A stretch of 64,000 bases of DNA from Xanthobacteraceae bacterium (GCA_019745775.1 JAIESR010000006.1:124001-188000); one strand, 5' to 3'. Counted from the stretch's first letter, positions 25,784 to 37,288 are shown. Notes: generated by a model from the letters alone, not told the origin. Made by a program: numbers and translations.

Positions 25784-26123
25784 ATCTCACCATGGTCTTG
25801 GGAGCGATGCCCGCCGGTTATGCAATTGCCTGGCGGGAGAGCAAAACGTCAGTTCATGTGTTCCTGGGACTGGCTGCGTGCACCGAGATGCGACGCGGTC
25901 GCGATCGCGGCAATCAAGGCCAGCGGCATCACGATTTTCAGTTCCATGTCCGAAGTCCTTCCCACCCGGCTGTGCAACAAACGTCGTAGCAACAAGCGTT
26001 CCGATGGTTGAAAATTGGTAGGCTGTACCCAAATTCCGTCGGCCGAATGTTCCCCGGATATGCAGCGGCAATGGGCCGGACGCGGGGCATAATCTAGACC
26101 CACTCATTCCCTGAGAGAGCACC
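25784..26123. other. Intergenic stretch with a possible very small gene
   Basis: This 340-base gap between the methyltransferase and the S49 peptidase holds only one plausible coding unit, a 32-codon frame on the minus strand at 25849-25947, described separately. The part at 26040-26100 (GGCATAATCT) may contain a promoter for the peptidase, but no clear -35/-10 pair can be called. Confidence 0.5.
25849..25947 (-). CDS. Putative 32-residue membrane peptide
   Basis: A 32-codon frame begins MELKIVMPLALIAAIATASH and ends in a polar tail (GARSQSQEHMN). It would have one short hydrophobic helix (residues 5-18). GGAAGGAC sits 7 bases before the ATG, a much better ribosome site than chance would give for a random frame. 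No homologue is recognised. It may be a small secreted or membrane peptide; coding is plausible but unproved. Confidence 0.4.
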   Translation of the reverse strand: MELKIVMPLALIAAIATASHLGARSQSQEHMN

Positions 26124-27056
26124 ATGTCCGAGCAAGGCACTCCCCGCGCCGCCGAACCCAGCATGTCCGAGCACCTGCGCCAGCTGTTGGCGAGCGTGCG
26201 CGAGGCGGTGCGCCCCTGGCTGCCCAAGCGCCTGCGCGGCGGTGGCGCCGTCGTGCCGGTGGTGCGGCTGTCCGGGGCGATCGGGCTCTCGACGCCGCTG
26301 CGGCCCGGCCTGACGCTCGCAAGCGTTGCGCGGCCGCTTGAAAAGGCCTTCACCATGCGCGGCGCCAAGGCGGTCGCGCTGGCGGTCAATTCGCCGGGCG
26401 GCTCGCCGGTGCAGTCGCATCTGATCTACCGTCGCATCAAGCAGCTTGCCGCCGAGCACAAGCTGCCGGTGATCGCGTTCGCGGAGGATGTCGCCGCCTC
26501 GGGCGGCTACATGATCGTCTGCGCCGCCGACGAGATCATCTGCGACGATTCGACGATCATCGGTTCGATCGGCGTGATCGGCGGCTCGTTCGGCTTCGCG
26601 GGCCTGTTGCAGAAGCTCGGCATCGAGCGGCGGCTTTACACCTCGGGCGAGCGCAAAGCGATGCTCGACCCGTTCCTGCCGGAGAAGCCCGAGGACGTGG
26701 AGCGGCTCAAATCCGTGCAGCGCGACATTCACGAGGATTTCATCGCGCTGGTGAAGGCGAGCCGCGGCGCGCGGCTGACCGGCCCAGAAAATGACTTGTT
26801 CTCCGGGGAGTTTTGGACTGGACGCAAAGCGGTGACGCTGGGCGTCGCCGACAGCATCGGCGATATTCGCACGGTGTTGCGCCGGCGCTTCGGCGAGGAT
26901 GTGCGCATGCCGCTCATCGGCCCGGAACGCAGCCTGTTCGGGCGCATGCGCCCGGGCGTGGCGTTGCGGGAGCGGCTGTTCGGCGACACGGGCTTTGCCG
27001 ATGAGATGATCTCGGCGCTGGAAGAGCGCGCGCTGTGGTCGCGTTACGGGTTGTGA
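26124..27056 (+). CDS. S49 family peptidase (SppA-like)
   Basis: The 310-residue protein belongs to the S49 serine peptidases, which cut signal peptides or membrane proteins with a Ser-Lys dyad. The nucleophile Ser is in AASGGYMIV (about residue 125), and the Lys lies in YTSGERKAMLDPF (about 178). The NSPGGSPVQSH block is also present. Unlike many SppA proteins it has no N-terminal membrane helix, and the size is that of the short single-domain type. It lies upstream of a small membrane protein gene and glyQ, an order seen in rhizobia. Confidence 0.87.
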   Translation: MSEQGTPRAAEPSMSEHLRQLLASVREAVRPWLPKRLRGGGAVVPVVRLSGAIGLSTPLRPGLTLASVARPLEKAFTMRGAKAVALAVNSPGGSPVQSHLIYRRIKQLAAEHKLPVIAFAEDVAASGGYMIVCAADEIICDDSTIIGSIGVIGGSFGFAGLLQKLGIERRLYTSGERKAMLDPFLPEKPEDVERLKSVQRDIHEDFIALVKASRGARLTGPENDLFSGEFWTGRKAVTLGVADSIGDIRTVLRRRFGEDVRMPLIGPERSLFGRMRPGVALRERLFGDTGFADEMISALEERALWSRYGL

Positions 27057-27096
27057 ACTTTTGCAACGGGTGACGCGACTAACCCGGGCTGGGTAG

Positions 27097-27126
27097 AGGT
27101 CGACAGGAGGCAGGTCGACAGGAGGC
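27097..27126 (+). repeat. Tandem 15-bp duplication containing the Shine-Dalgarno sequence
   Basis: The 15-mer AGGTCGACAGGAGGC occurs twice without spacer (27097-27111 and 27112-27126). Each copy has an AGGAGG. The second lies 8 bases before the ATG at 27134 and serves as the ribosome site of the small gene. The first is then a spare upstream copy. Confidence 0.85.
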
Positions 27127-27133
27127 AAAAAAG

Positions 27134-27340
27134 ATGCCGTTTGTCATTCCGCCGCTGATGAAATGGGCCGTTGCCGCGCTTGGCGGCGCTGCGCTGGTGC
27201 GTTGGGCGGTGAAGGAAATCCGCCGGGTCAACGAAGAGCTCGAGCGCGTCAAGGCGCAGCCGGCGATGGACGCCGCCGCCCGCAGGCGGCTGCCGACGCT
27301 CAGGCGCGATCCCGCTACCGGCGAGTGGCGGGTGAATTAG
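27134..27340 (+). CDS. Small membrane protein, hypothetical (68 residues)
   Basis: The product has one hydrophobic helix (MKWAVAALGGAALVRWAV, about residues 9-26) followed by a charged amphipathic helix (KEIRRVNEELERVKAQ) and a basic tail ending EWRVN. The ribosome site is strong and duplicated. The design, an anchor plus short coiled region, is common in small rhizobial envelope proteins, but no family name is recognised. A strong terminator follows its stop at about 27379-27405. Confidence 0.7.
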   Translation: MPFVIPPLMKWAVAALGGAALVRWAVKEIRRVNEELERVKAQPAMDAAARRRLPTLRRDPATGEWRVN

Positions 27341-27378
27341 AGACTTAGCCGGCTTCGGCCGCGATGGCCGAAAAGGAA

Positions 27379-27405
27379 AATGCCCGGCGCAAGGCCGGGC
27401 ATTTT
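27379..27405 (+). terminator. Rho-independent terminator
   Basis: The arms AATGCCCGGC (27379-27388) and GCCGGGCATT (27394-27403) form a perfect 10-bp stem with a 5-base loop, followed by further T residues; A residues precede the 5' arm. It ends the unit with the S49 peptidase and the small membrane protein. The A/T flanks on both sides make it usable in both directions, so it can also stop the minus-strand small gene at 27432. Confidence 0.85.
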
Positions 27406-27431
27406 TCGTGGGCGAGGATGGCAACGTGTGG

Positions 27432-27536
27432 TCAGGCGTGGTCCCGAGTCATCAGGGCCTTCGCGACCATGACATGGCCGAACAGCGCGACGATGACGAA
27501 CGCTACGACGAACGTGATGAGCAGGATCTCAAGCAT
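27432..27536 (-). CDS. Putative 34-residue single-pass membrane protein
   Basis: A 34-codon frame on the minus strand reads as one continuous hydrophobic helix (LEILLITFVVAFVIVALFG, residues 2-20) and a short polar end (MTRDHA). The ATG has GGAGGGA 3-4 bases upstream, and the terminator at 27379-27405 lies just past its stop. The ribosome site, hydrophobic profile and terminator together support a real small gene that is too short for usual gene callers. No homologue is recognised. The upstream 280 bases to glyQ include an A/T-rich patch (27625-27685) that could hold divergent promoters for this gene and glyQ. Confidence 0.6.
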   Translation of the reverse strand: MLEILLITFVVAFVIVALFGHVMVAKALMTRDHA

Positions 27537-27821
27537 GGCTCCCTCCGAATGCCGGTCCCCTTCGTTGGACGGAGGGCATCGCCGCGAGGTTCATGGAGGT
27601 TTCGTGGAAATTCGGCCGGTCCGTCTGCGTTTTTCTGTGAAAAATAAATCGGATCAGATACTTACAATTAGAGAAAATCTTCAGCCGTGCTCCCCTTTTT
27701 GACGCGGTCGGGCGGCTTCTCCCGCGCGGCAGGGTCGAGGAAGCCTGACTTCCCCGTTGCCTTGACTGTCGGGGCTATGCGACTACGGTCCCCCGTCGAA
27801 TCTTCCAAGAAAACCAAGAGA

Positions 27822-28757
27822 ATGCCCGATCTTCCCGCCCATATGCGCCCGGAACGGTCGTTCCAGGGCTTGATCCTGGCGCTGCAGCGCTACTGGGCCG
27901 ACTACGGCTGCGTGATCCTGCAGCCCTACGACATGGAGGTGGGGGCGGGGACCTTTCATCCGGCGACCACGCTGCGCGCGCTCGGGCCGAAGCCGTGGAA
28001 CGCCGCCTACGTGCAGCCCTCGCGCCGGCCGAAGGACGGCCGCTACGGCGAGAACCCCAATCGCCTGCAGCACTACTACCAGTTCCAGGTGATCCTGAAG
28101 CCGAACCCGCCCGACCTCCAGGACCTCTATCTGAAGTCGCTCTACGCCATCGGCATCGATCCGACGCTGCACGACATCCGCTTCGTCGAGGACGATTGGG
28201 AATCGCCGACGCTCGGCGCCTGGGGCCTCGGCTGGGAGTGCTGGTGCGACGGCATGGAGGTCTCGCAGTTCACCTACTTCCAGCAGGTCGCCGGTTTCGA
28301 ATGCGCGCCGGTGTCGGGCGAGCTGACCTACGGGCTCGAGCGACTGGCGATGTATGTGCAGGGCGTCGAGCGCGTCTACGACCTCAACTTCAACGGCCGC
28401 GAGGGCGCGCAGAAGGTGACCTATGGCGACGTGTTCCTGCAGGCCGAGCAGGAATACTCACGGCACAATTTCGAATATTCCGACACGGTGATGCTGTTCG
28501 AGCAGTTCAAGATGGCGGAGGCCGCCTGCAAGAACTACCTCGCCGCCGGCTGGTCGACTAAGGGCAACGCCAGGCACCACCTGATGGCGCTGCCGGCCTA
28601 CGACCAGTGCATCAAGGCCAGCCACGTGTTCAACCTGCTCGACGCCCGCGGCGTGATTTCGGTGACCGAGCGGCAGAGCTATATTCTGCGGGTGCGCGAG
28701 CTCGCCAAGGCCTGTGGCGAGGCGTGGCTCGCGACCGAAGCGGGAGGTGGTGGATGA
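27822..28757 (+). CDS. glyQ: Glycine-tRNA ligase alpha subunit
   Basis: GlyQ carries the catalytic site of the heterotetrameric glycyl-tRNA synthetase. The 311-residue product shows the family start [20 protein letters not shown], the [10 protein letters not shown]-like block ([20 protein letters not shown]), [19 protein letters not shown] and [13 protein letters not shown]. The ATG at 27822 ([11 protein letters not shown]) is preferred to the far upstream in-frame ATG, in line with rhizobial homologues. Its stop overlaps the start of the CDGSH gene in an ATGA arrangement, so translation of that gene is probably coupled to glyQ. Confidence 0.96.
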   Translation: MPDLPAHMRPERSFQGLILALQRYWADYGCVILQPYDMEVGAGTFHPATTLRALGPKPWNAAYVQPSRRPKDGRYGENPNRLQHYYQFQVILKPNPPDLQDLYLKSLYAIGIDPTLHDIRFVEDDWESPTLGAWGLGWECWCDGMEVSQFTYFQQVAGFECAPVSGELTYGLERLAMYVQGVERVYDLNFNGREGAQKVTYGDVFLQAEQEYSRHNFEYSDTVMLFEQFKMAEAACKNYLAAGWSTKGNARHHLMALPAYDQCIKASHVFNLLDARGVISVTERQSYILRVRELAKACGEAWLATEAGGGG

Positions 28758-29002
28758 GCGCAGCGGAGAAGCCCGAGATCGGCGGCGTCGAGCCGATCGT
28801 GGTCGACGTGGTCGCCGGCGAGACCTACTGGTGGTGCCGCTGCGGCCGCTCCAAGAGCCAGCCGTTCTGTGACGGCTCGCACGAGGGCACGTCGTTCGAG
28901 CCGATGGAGTGGAAGGCCGAGCGCTCGCGGCCGATGAGCTTCTGCACCTGCAAGCGCACCAAATCGCCGCCGTTCTGCGACGACAGCCACGACGAGCTGT
29001 GA
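28754..29002 (+). CDS. CDGSH iron-sulfur domain protein, two motifs
   Basis: The 82-residue protein has two mitoNEET-type zinc-finger-like motifs, each binding a 2Fe-2S cluster with three Cys and one His: [16 protein letters not shown] and [16 protein letters not shown]. Both sets of four ligands are intact. Double-CDGSH proteins of this size are widespread in bacteria, with suspected roles in redox sensing or cluster transfer. The gene overlaps glyQ by 4 bases and sits between the two glycyl-tRNA synthetase subunits, an unusual place. Confidence 0.88.
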   Translation: MSAAEKPEIGGVEPIVVDVVAGETYWWCRCGRSKSQPFCDGSHEGTSFEPMEWKAERSRPMSFCTCKRTKSPPFCDDSHDEL

Positions 29003-29181
29003 GAGTAAGTGTGGCGCGGCCGCGCAGCGCGTCAACCTTTACCGTCAACCTTTCTGCGTCCAATTTGAAATACTGCCGTTACGGCCCAACAACCATCGCA
29101 ACGCTCGGCCATGGAACGGTGCGCCGACGCACTGCATTGTCGCCACGGATCACGCGAGATGGGTGACGAGTCAGGTGTGTC

Positions 29182-29385
29182 ATGGCGCAGTTCTCGTATG
29201 ATGTCGTTCCGCACAAGGGCGGCTGGGCGATCCTGGTGACGCTTGGCGAGGCCGACGCGTTCCCGACCAGGCAGGCGGCCTATGACGTCGCGGTCGAGCT
29301 GGCGCGCAAGCTCCGCTTCGCCGGCTTCGCCTTCAACGTGCAGGTCGATCGCGCTCCGCCGAAGAAGGCGGCCGGCGCGCAGTAA
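29182..29385 (+). CDS. Small conserved protein, DUF2188-like (67 residues)
   Basis: The protein reads MAQFSYDVVPHKGGWAILVT, then DAFPTRQAAYDVAVELARKL and a strand-rich end with a Lys/Ala tail. The pattern of a strand with GGW, then a helix with regularly spaced Ala, recalls DUF2188-type small proteins, which are thought to handle nucleic acid or stress, but the match is weak. It lies between the CDGSH gene and glyS in the same direction. The preceding 179 bases show no other feature. Confidence 0.55.
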   Translation: MAQFSYDVVPHKGGWAILVTLGEADAFPTRQAAYDVAVELARKLRFAGFAFNVQVDRAPPKKAAGAQ

Positions 29386-29456
29386 AGTCGACGAAGGACG
29401 GTGCGTGACAACCGCGCCGGTGGCTGGTACCCCGGTTACCCAGCAAGGTAACCGCC

Positions 29457-31544
29457 ATGCCCGACCTCCTGATCGAACTGTTCTCCGAGGAAATCCCCGC
29501 GCGCATGCAGCCGCGCGCGGCGGAAGATTTGCGCAAGCTCGTCACCGACAGGCTGGTCGAGGCCGGCCTCGTCTACGAAGGCGCCAAGGCGTTCGCGACC
29601 CCGCGCCGCCTGGCGCTGACGGTGCAGGGCGTGCCGGCGCATCAGCCGGACGTGAAGGAGGAGCGCAAGGGCCCGCGCGTCGGCGCGAACGAGGGCGCGA
29701 TCAAGGGCTTCCTCAAGGCGGCGGGGCTTACCTCGATCGAGCAGGCCAAGGTGCAGGGCGACAAGAAGGGCGACTTCTACGTCGCGTTGATCGAGAAGAA
29801 GGGCCGCGCCGCGATCGACGTGATCGGCGAGATCGTGCCCGAGGTGGTGAAGACCTTCCCGTGGCCGAAGTCGATGCGCTGGGGCGAGGCCTCGGCGAAG
29901 CCGGGCGCGCTCGGCTGGGTCAGGCCGTTGCATTCGATCATCGCGACCTTCGGGCCCGAGACCGAAGAGCCCGACGTGGTGCCGTTCAAGGTCGACGGCA
30001 TCGCCGCCGGCGACACCACGCACGGGCATCGCTTCCTGTCGCCCGAAACCATCAAGGTGCGCCGATTCGACGACTACGTCGCCAAGCTCGAGAAGGCCAA
30101 GGTCGTGCTCGATCCGGAGCGGCGCAAGCAGTCGATCCTGACCGACGCCAAGAACCTCGCGTTCGCGCAAGGCTTCGAGCTGGTCGAGGACGAAGGGCTG
30201 CTCGGCGAAGTGGCCGGACTGGTCGAATGGCCGGTGGTGCTGATGGGCACGTTCGAGGAGGCGTTTCTCGCGATCCCCGACGAGGTGATCCGCGCCACCA
30301 TCCGCAACAACCAGAAATGCTTCGTGCTGCGCAATCCGCAAACCGCGAAGCTGGTGAACCGCTTCATCCTGGTCTCGAACACGGAAGCCAAGGACGGCGG
30401 CAAGGCGATCGTCGCCGGCAACGAGCGCGTCATCCGCGCGCGCCTGAGCGACGCGAAGTTTTTCTATGAGACCGATCTCAAGGTAGCGCTTGAAGATCGC
30501 CTGCCCAAGTTCAGGGACATCGTGTTCCACGAGAAGCTCGGTTCGCAGGCCGAACGCATTGAGCGCATCGAGCGACTGGCGCGAAAGCTCGCGCCGCTCG
30601 TCGGCGCCGACGTGGAGAAGGCCGCCCGCGCCGCGCGGCTGTGCAAGGCCGACCTGCTTACCGAGGTGGTCGGCGAATTCCCGGAAGTGCAAGGCCTGAT
30701 GGGTCGATACTACGCGGAGGCGCAGGGCGAGGACGAGGCCGTCGCCCACGCCATCGAGGATCACTACAAGCCGAAAGGGCCGGACGATCTGGTGCCGGGC
30801 GATCCGGTGTCGATCGCAGTCGCGCTCGCCGACAAGTTCGACATGCTGGTAAGCTTCTGGGCGATCGACGAGAAGCCGACCGGGTCGAAAGATCCTTACG
30901 CCCTGCGCCGGGCCGCGCTCGGTGCCATACGGCTGATCCTCGATAACGGCTTGCGCCTGCCGCTCGATAAGATCGCAATCGACACCGATTTGCTCGCCTT
31001 CTTCGCCGACCGGCTCAAGGTGCAGCTGCGCGAGCAGGGCGCGCGGCACGACCTGGTCGATGCCGTGTTTGCATTGGGCGAGCGGAGTACCGGAGGCGCG
31101 ACAGATAGCAAAGATGTTCAGGACGATCTGCTCCTCGTCGTCCGCCGGGTCGAGGCGCTGGGGAAATTCCTCGATACCGAGGACGGCAAGAACCTGCTCG
31201 CCGGCACCAAGCGCGCCGCCAACATCCTGCGCATCGAGGAGAAGAAGGACGCGCGCGCCTATGTCGGCAAGCCCGATCCCTCGCTCTACCGCCAGGACGA
31301 GGAATGGGCGCTGTCGAAGGCGATCGACGCCGCCAAGGCGGAAGCCTCCGCCGCCGTCGCCAAGGAGGACTTCGCCGCCGCCATGCGCGCGATGGCGAAG
31401 CTGCGGCCGTCGGTGGACGCGTTCTTCGACAAGGTGACGGTCAATGTCGACGACAAGCCGATCCGCGAGAACCGGCTGCGCCTGCTCAACGAAATCCGCG
31501 CGGCGACCCGCGCCGTCGCGGATTTCTCGAAGATCGAGGGCTAA
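29457..31544 (+). CDS. glyS: Glycine-tRNA ligase beta subunit
   Basis: GlyS binds tRNA for the heterotetrameric glycyl-tRNA synthetase. The 695-residue product starts with [21 protein letters not shown]-type sequence (first 20 residues are the family signature) and has [23 protein letters not shown] and the C-terminal anticodon-binding part ending [24 protein letters not shown]-like residues. Its length is normal. It is separated from glyQ by two small genes over 700 bases, more than the usual close pairing. Confidence 0.96.
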   Translation: MPDLLIELFSEEIPARMQPRAAEDLRKLVTDRLVEAGLVYEGAKAFATPRRLALTVQGVPAHQPDVKEERKGPRVGANEGAIKGFLKAAGLTSIEQAKVQGDKKGDFYVALIEKKGRAAIDVIGEIVPEVVKTFPWPKSMRWGEASAKPGALGWVRPLHSIIATFGPETEEPDVVPFKVDGIAAGDTTHGHRFLSPETIKVRRFDDYVAKLEKAKVVLDPERRKQSILTDAKNLAFAQGFELVEDEGLLGEVAGLVEWPVVLMGTFEEAFLAIPDEVIRATIRNNQKCFVLRNPQTAKLVNRFILVSNTEAKDGGKAIVAGNERVIRARLSDAKFFYETDLKVALEDRLPKFRDIVFHEKLGSQAERIERIERLARKLAPLVGADVEKAARAARLCKADLLTEVVGEFPEVQGLMGRYYAEAQGEDEAVAHAIEDHYKPKGPDDLVPGDPVSIAVALADKFDMLVSFWAIDEKPTGSKDPYALRRAALGAIRLILDNGLRLPLDKIAIDTDLLAFFADRLKVQLREQGARHDLVDAVFALGERSTGGATDSKDVQDDLLLVVRRVEALGKFLDTEDGKNLLAGTKRAANILRIEEKKDARAYVGKPDPSLYRQDEEWALSKAIDAAKAEASAAVAKEDFAAAMRAMAKLRPSVDAFFDKVTVNVDDKPIRENRLRLLNEIRAATRAVADFSKIEG

Positions 31545-31672
31545 TTTCTTCTGAGCTCCGGCATGCCGGTGGCGACCGGAACCTTTTCGTTGCCTCGATC
31601 TTCATTGACGTGCATGAGTCCCTGCCATCTCGCCGCGTTCCCGTTCCAGGATTGCCAAGAAGGGAGCTCCCC

Positions 31673-31822
31673 ATGAATCCCTACGTTGTTCCGGTCGGCG
31701 CCATCATTGCCGGGGTGCTGGTGCTGCTGATGCCGCGGCTGTTGAATTACGTGGTCGCGCTGGCGCTCATCGCCTATGGGCTCTATGAGCTCAACAAAAT
31801 CCAACAGTATGTCGTGATCTAA
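31673..31822 (+). CDS. DUF3096 family small membrane protein (49 residues)
   Basis: The 49-residue product has two hydrophobic helices (VPVGAIIAGVLVLLMP and LLNYVVALALIAYGLYEL), the DUF3096 pattern. AAGGGAG lies six bases before the ATG. Function is unknown; such proteins are small inner membrane proteins. It stands alone between glyS and ppdK. Confidence 0.75.
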   Translation: MNPYVVPVGAIIAGVLVLLMPRLLNYVVALALIAYGLYELNKIQQYVVI

Positions 31823-31910
31823 GGTACGACGGGCTCCCGCGCGCTTTGAGCTTGCGCCCGCAACCCTTGCCGTGGTCATTAAAACGGCCGGGCGCATTGG
31901 AATTGAGTTC

Positions 31911-34724
<2,814 letters not shown>

Positions 34725-34776
34725 AACTTCAACTCGTAATGTTGCCCGAACGGCGATCTCTCTCTCGGCCCTTATG

Positions 34777-34856
34777 CTGAGGAGCGCTGCGTAGCAACGC
34801 GTCTCGAAGCATGGGCCGCCCCGCCCTTCGAGACGCGCACTTCGTGCGCTCCTCAG
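34777..34856. repeat. Inverted repeat after ppdK (REP-like family B relative)
   Basis: Outer arms CTGAGGAGCGC (34777-34787) and GCGCTCCTCAG (34846-34856) are perfect reverse complements. Inside, GCGTCTCGAAG pairs with CTTCGAGACGC. The design is like that at 3081-3196 (both have a CTGAGG end and an inner TCGAAG stem). It lies in the gap after ppdK and could end its transcript. Confidence 0.75.
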
Positions 34857-35031
34857 GGTGAGGCGGAGCGAGGTCGGTGTGCGCTGGCGAGATAACCAGG
34901 AGTCCCACTTGGCAAGCTCTGCCGCGAAGCCTAGCTTTATGCATGCCCCGATGCGGCCGGACGGTCGCGACACGATCGGTTTGCGTGACCACAAGATCGG
35001 CCGCCGAGGCGACCTCGTTAGGGAGGTTGCC

Positions 35032-35409
35032 ATGGTCCGTCTGCGGCCTTTCAACGTCCATCGCCATTGGCAGGATTGGCTCGGCATTGCGCTCGGCGTG
35101 CTGATCGCGCTGTCGCCATGGCTCGCCGGACAGACCGACAGCCAAGTGGTGATCTGGATCACCATCGCGGCAGGCCTCTGGGTCGTGCAGTTCGCCGGCC
35201 TCGAGCTGTTCGATCTCGAACGCTCGGAGGAGGCCTGGCTGCTGGTGTGCGGCCTGTGGCTGATCGCGTCGCCGTTCGTGCTCGGCTACGCCGACGGCAC
35301 GCTCATCTACTGGCATGTCGCTCTCGGCGCTGCCGTGGTGCTGTTGGCGGCACTCGAACTCTGGCAGGACTGGAAGCTCAGCGACCAGGAGCTGGTCGTC
35401 CGCGACTGA
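35032..35409 (+). CDS. SPW repeat membrane protein
   Basis: The 125-residue protein has four hydrophobic helices and the SPW signature (VLIALSPWLAG near residue 25, and the related LIASPFVLGYADG near 83). Proteins of this family are small inner membrane proteins of unknown function. A GGGAGG ribosome site lies 7 bases before the ATG at 35032; a longer frame from 34858 runs back into the repeat. Neighbours give no clue to its role. Confidence 0.75.
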   Translation: MVRLRPFNVHRHWQDWLGIALGVLIALSPWLAGQTDSQVVIWITIAAGLWVVQFAGLELFDLERSEEAWLLVCGLWLIASPFVLGYADGTLIYWHVALGAAVVLLAALELWQDWKLSDQELVVRD

Positions 35410-35497
35410 CGACCGCTCGCCTTACGACTGGGGCCTTGACTTGCTGCCCGACGCCGTCGAGCGCAAGCGCCCGCGGCAGGCCCGCGCTGCGGATGAT

Positions 35498-35755
35498 CTA
35501 CTCTTTTTTGTCATGCTTGCCCGGCTCGTCGTCCGGCTGGACCTGTTGTTGCTGTTGGATCGGCGCTTGCGGCGGTTCTACGGTGGCTGCGGGCGGAATC
35601 TGCACGGCCTCTTGCGCCTCGGCTTCGTCGAAAGCGGCGGTTGCCGCCTTGGTCAGCAGTTCGGCGAGTTCGAAGTTTCCTTTGTCGCGCGCTTCCATTG
35701 CCAGCGCGAGATAGCGCGCAGCTTTTCGCCTGGCGGATTGCGCCTCCGATGCCAT
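35498..35755 (-). CDS. Small hypothetical protein with Gln/Pro-rich tail
   Basis: The 85-residue product has an N-terminal helical part (RRKAARYLALAMEARDKGNF, then ELAELLTKAATAAFDEAEAQ) and a low-complexity tail with a run of Gln and PPQAP repeats that ends KHDKKE. The helical part recalls short conserved rhizobial proteins. It is probably cytoplasmic. AGGGGAT precedes the ATG at 35755. Frames longer than this on the same strand are antisense to the hydrolase gene and were discarded. Confidence 0.6.
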   Translation of the reverse strand: MASEAQSARRKAARYLALAMEARDKGNFELAELLTKAATAAFDEAEAQEAVQIPPAATVEPPQAPIQQQQQVQPDDEPGKHDKKE

Positions 35756-35944
35756 ACCCGATCCCCTAGAAACGGCCGCAGACTTAACCTGGGTTAAGCG
35801 ACTTTGGTTCCGTGGGCGGCCGCGGCGCCCGGCATTTTTGATGTCATCCTGGTTAAGAGCAACCCCGAACGGTGGTATGCCACCTGTTCGCCCACTTCCC
35901 TTTTCGCATACTATCGTCCCGGGCATGCAACCGGAGCGTTCACG

Positions 35945-36289
35945 ATGAAACATCGCTTCCTGATCCTGGCCGCCGCCGTCGTCCTTCTCGCAGGCCCCGC
36001 GAAGGCGGCGAGCTTCGACTGCCGCCAGGCGTCGAATGCGGACGAGATCGCGATCTGCGACAGCCGCGAGCTGTCCCAACTCGACGTCAAGATGGCGACG
36101 CTCTACGACACGATCATCAAGCTCGTCGGCATGGGCGTGCGCGGCGCGATCCAGGACCAGCAGCGGGCTTGGTTGCAGGAGCGAGCCGGCTGCGGCGGCG
36201 ACCGCGCCTGCATCCGCAGGCTCTACGACACCCGCATCCGCGCACTCGAGGCCGAGGTCGCGCGCATTGCGAAAGGCGGGCCGTACTGA
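35945..36289 (+). CDS. Exported DUF1311/LprI-like protein
   Basis: The 114-residue protein has a signal peptide (LILAAAVVLLAGPAKAA) and the DUF1311 (LprI N-terminal) pattern with paired Cys: SFDCRQASNADEIAICDS and CGGDRACIRRLYDTRI. The four Cys would form two disulfides in the periplasm. LprI of Mycobacterium inhibits lysozyme, but most members have no assigned function. The C-terminal ALEAEVARIAKGG stretch recurs in decayed form downstream of the next gene (37223-37288). The start is the ATG at 35945; the longer frame has no signal peptide at its head. Confidence 0.8.
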   Translation: MKHRFLILAAAVVLLAGPAKAASFDCRQASNADEIAICDSRELSQLDVKMATLYDTIIKLVGMGVRGAIQDQQRAWLQERAGCGGDRACIRRLYDTRIRALEAEVARIAKGGPY

Positions 36290-36295
36290 GAGCGA

Positions 36296-37210
36296 ATGAT
36301 GAATGAGTCTCTCGTCGGAGCAACCAAGACGGTAGCAATCCCCGACGGCCGTACGCTCGCCTATTGCGAAGCGGGGGACCCGCACGGGCCGCTCGTCATC
36401 CATAATCACGGCGGCCCCAGCAGCCGGCTCGAGGCACGCCTGTTCGCCAATTCCGCATCGAAGCACCGGTTGCGATTCATCTGCGTCGACCGGCCCGGCA
36501 TCGGAAAGTCCACGCCGCAAACGGCACGCAGCTACGCCGCCTGGGCGCATGACATGACGACGATCGCCGACGCATTGGGGTGCCGCGAATTCGGCGTGAC
36601 GGGCTGGTCGGAGGGCGGCCCGTGGGCGCTCGCCGCCGCCGCTTACATCGATCCTCGCCGGTTGCGCCACGTCACCAGCATCGCCGGTGGCAGCTACGGC
36701 GCCTTCGGCGACAACTGGGCGAAGGGCTATCTGTCGAACGCCGACGCGCTGGGAGGATTCCTCGCTCTGCATTTCGAGCCCGGCTTCCGCCTCATGTACG
36801 CGGCCGTTGGTTTTACCGCCGAGCACTTCCGCGCGACCTATATGAAGCAGCTTCGCAAGGCCGTCACCGACTATGATCGACGGATACTGCTGCCGCCCGA
36901 TGTCGAAACCGCCGTCTGCGAGATGAGCGCCGAATGCTTCGCGCAAGGGAGCGACGGGCTCGTCCGCGACGCCGAGCTCCTTTATCGACGCTGGGCTTTC
37001 GACGTGCGGACAATCGAGCGGCGTGTCCACATGTGGCAAGGAATGGCCGATAATCTGGTGCCGCCTCCGATCAACAAACAGATAGCCGATCACATGCCCG
37101 GAGCGGTGTGGCATCCGGTCGAGGGTGCCGGTCATTTCGTGGCGGTCGGTTCGGCGGACGAGATATTCGCTGTCGCGGCCGAGGAGCTCGGGGCGGTGTC
37201 TCGCGCTTGA
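36296..37210 (+). CDS. Alpha/beta hydrolase
   Basis: The 304-residue protein is an alpha/beta hydrolase without a signal peptide: IHNHGGPSSRLEAR forms the oxyanion region, GWSEGGPWALAAA is the nucleophile elbow (Ser about residue 104), and VEGAGHFVAVG near the end holds the base His. The substrate is unknown. It starts 7 bases after the DUF1311 gene, probably in one transcript. Its last codons belong to a 20-base unit that is repeated once after the stop (37197-37233), where a DUF1311 gene remnant begins. Confidence 0.82.
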   Translation: MMNESLVGATKTVAIPDGRTLAYCEAGDPHGPLVIHNHGGPSSRLEARLFANSASKHRLRFICVDRPGIGKSTPQTARSYAAWAHDMTTIADALGCREFGVTGWSEGGPWALAAAAYIDPRRLRHVTSIAGGSYGAFGDNWAKGYLSNADALGGFLALHFEPGFRLMYAAVGFTAEHFRATYMKQLRKAVTDYDRRILLPPDVETAVCEMSAECFAQGSDGLVRDAELLYRRWAFDVRTIERRVHMWQGMADNLVPPPINKQIADHMPGAVWHPVEGAGHFVAVGSADEIFAVAAEELGAVSRA

Positions 37211-37233
37211 AGCGGATGTCTCGCGCTTGAAGC
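37197..37233 (+). repeat. Short tandem duplication across the hydrolase stop codon
   Basis: The 17-mer TGTCTCGCGCTTGAAGC occurs at 37197-37213 and again at 37217-37233, a 20-base period. The first copy holds the last codons and TGA of the alpha/beta hydrolase; the second leads into the remnant of a DUF1311 gene. It marks the junction of a past rearrangement. Confidence 0.85.
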
Positions 37234-37288
37234 CGACGTTGCGCGCATCGCCAGGGGCGGGCGCCGTCTTCAGGCAGCGGCAGCGTAG
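37223..37288 (+). pseudogene. Remnant of the 3' end of a DUF1311 gene
   Basis: Read in frame from 37223, the sequence gives ALEADVARIARGG followed by RRLQAAAA and a stop. The intact DUF1311 gene upstream ends ALEAEVARIAKGGPY. The two differ mostly at third codon positions, which shows that both were coding and had diverged before the loss. Only about 13 codons of likeness remain; the rest of the copy is gone. It is not expressed as a protein on its own, but it shows that a paralogue once lay after the hydrolase. Confidence 0.65.

Noticed and set aside
35498-37135. A 545-codon minus-strand frame
   Set aside because: Most of it is antisense to the DUF1311 and alpha/beta hydrolase genes. Only the last 85 codons from 35755 have a ribosome site and a conserved look.
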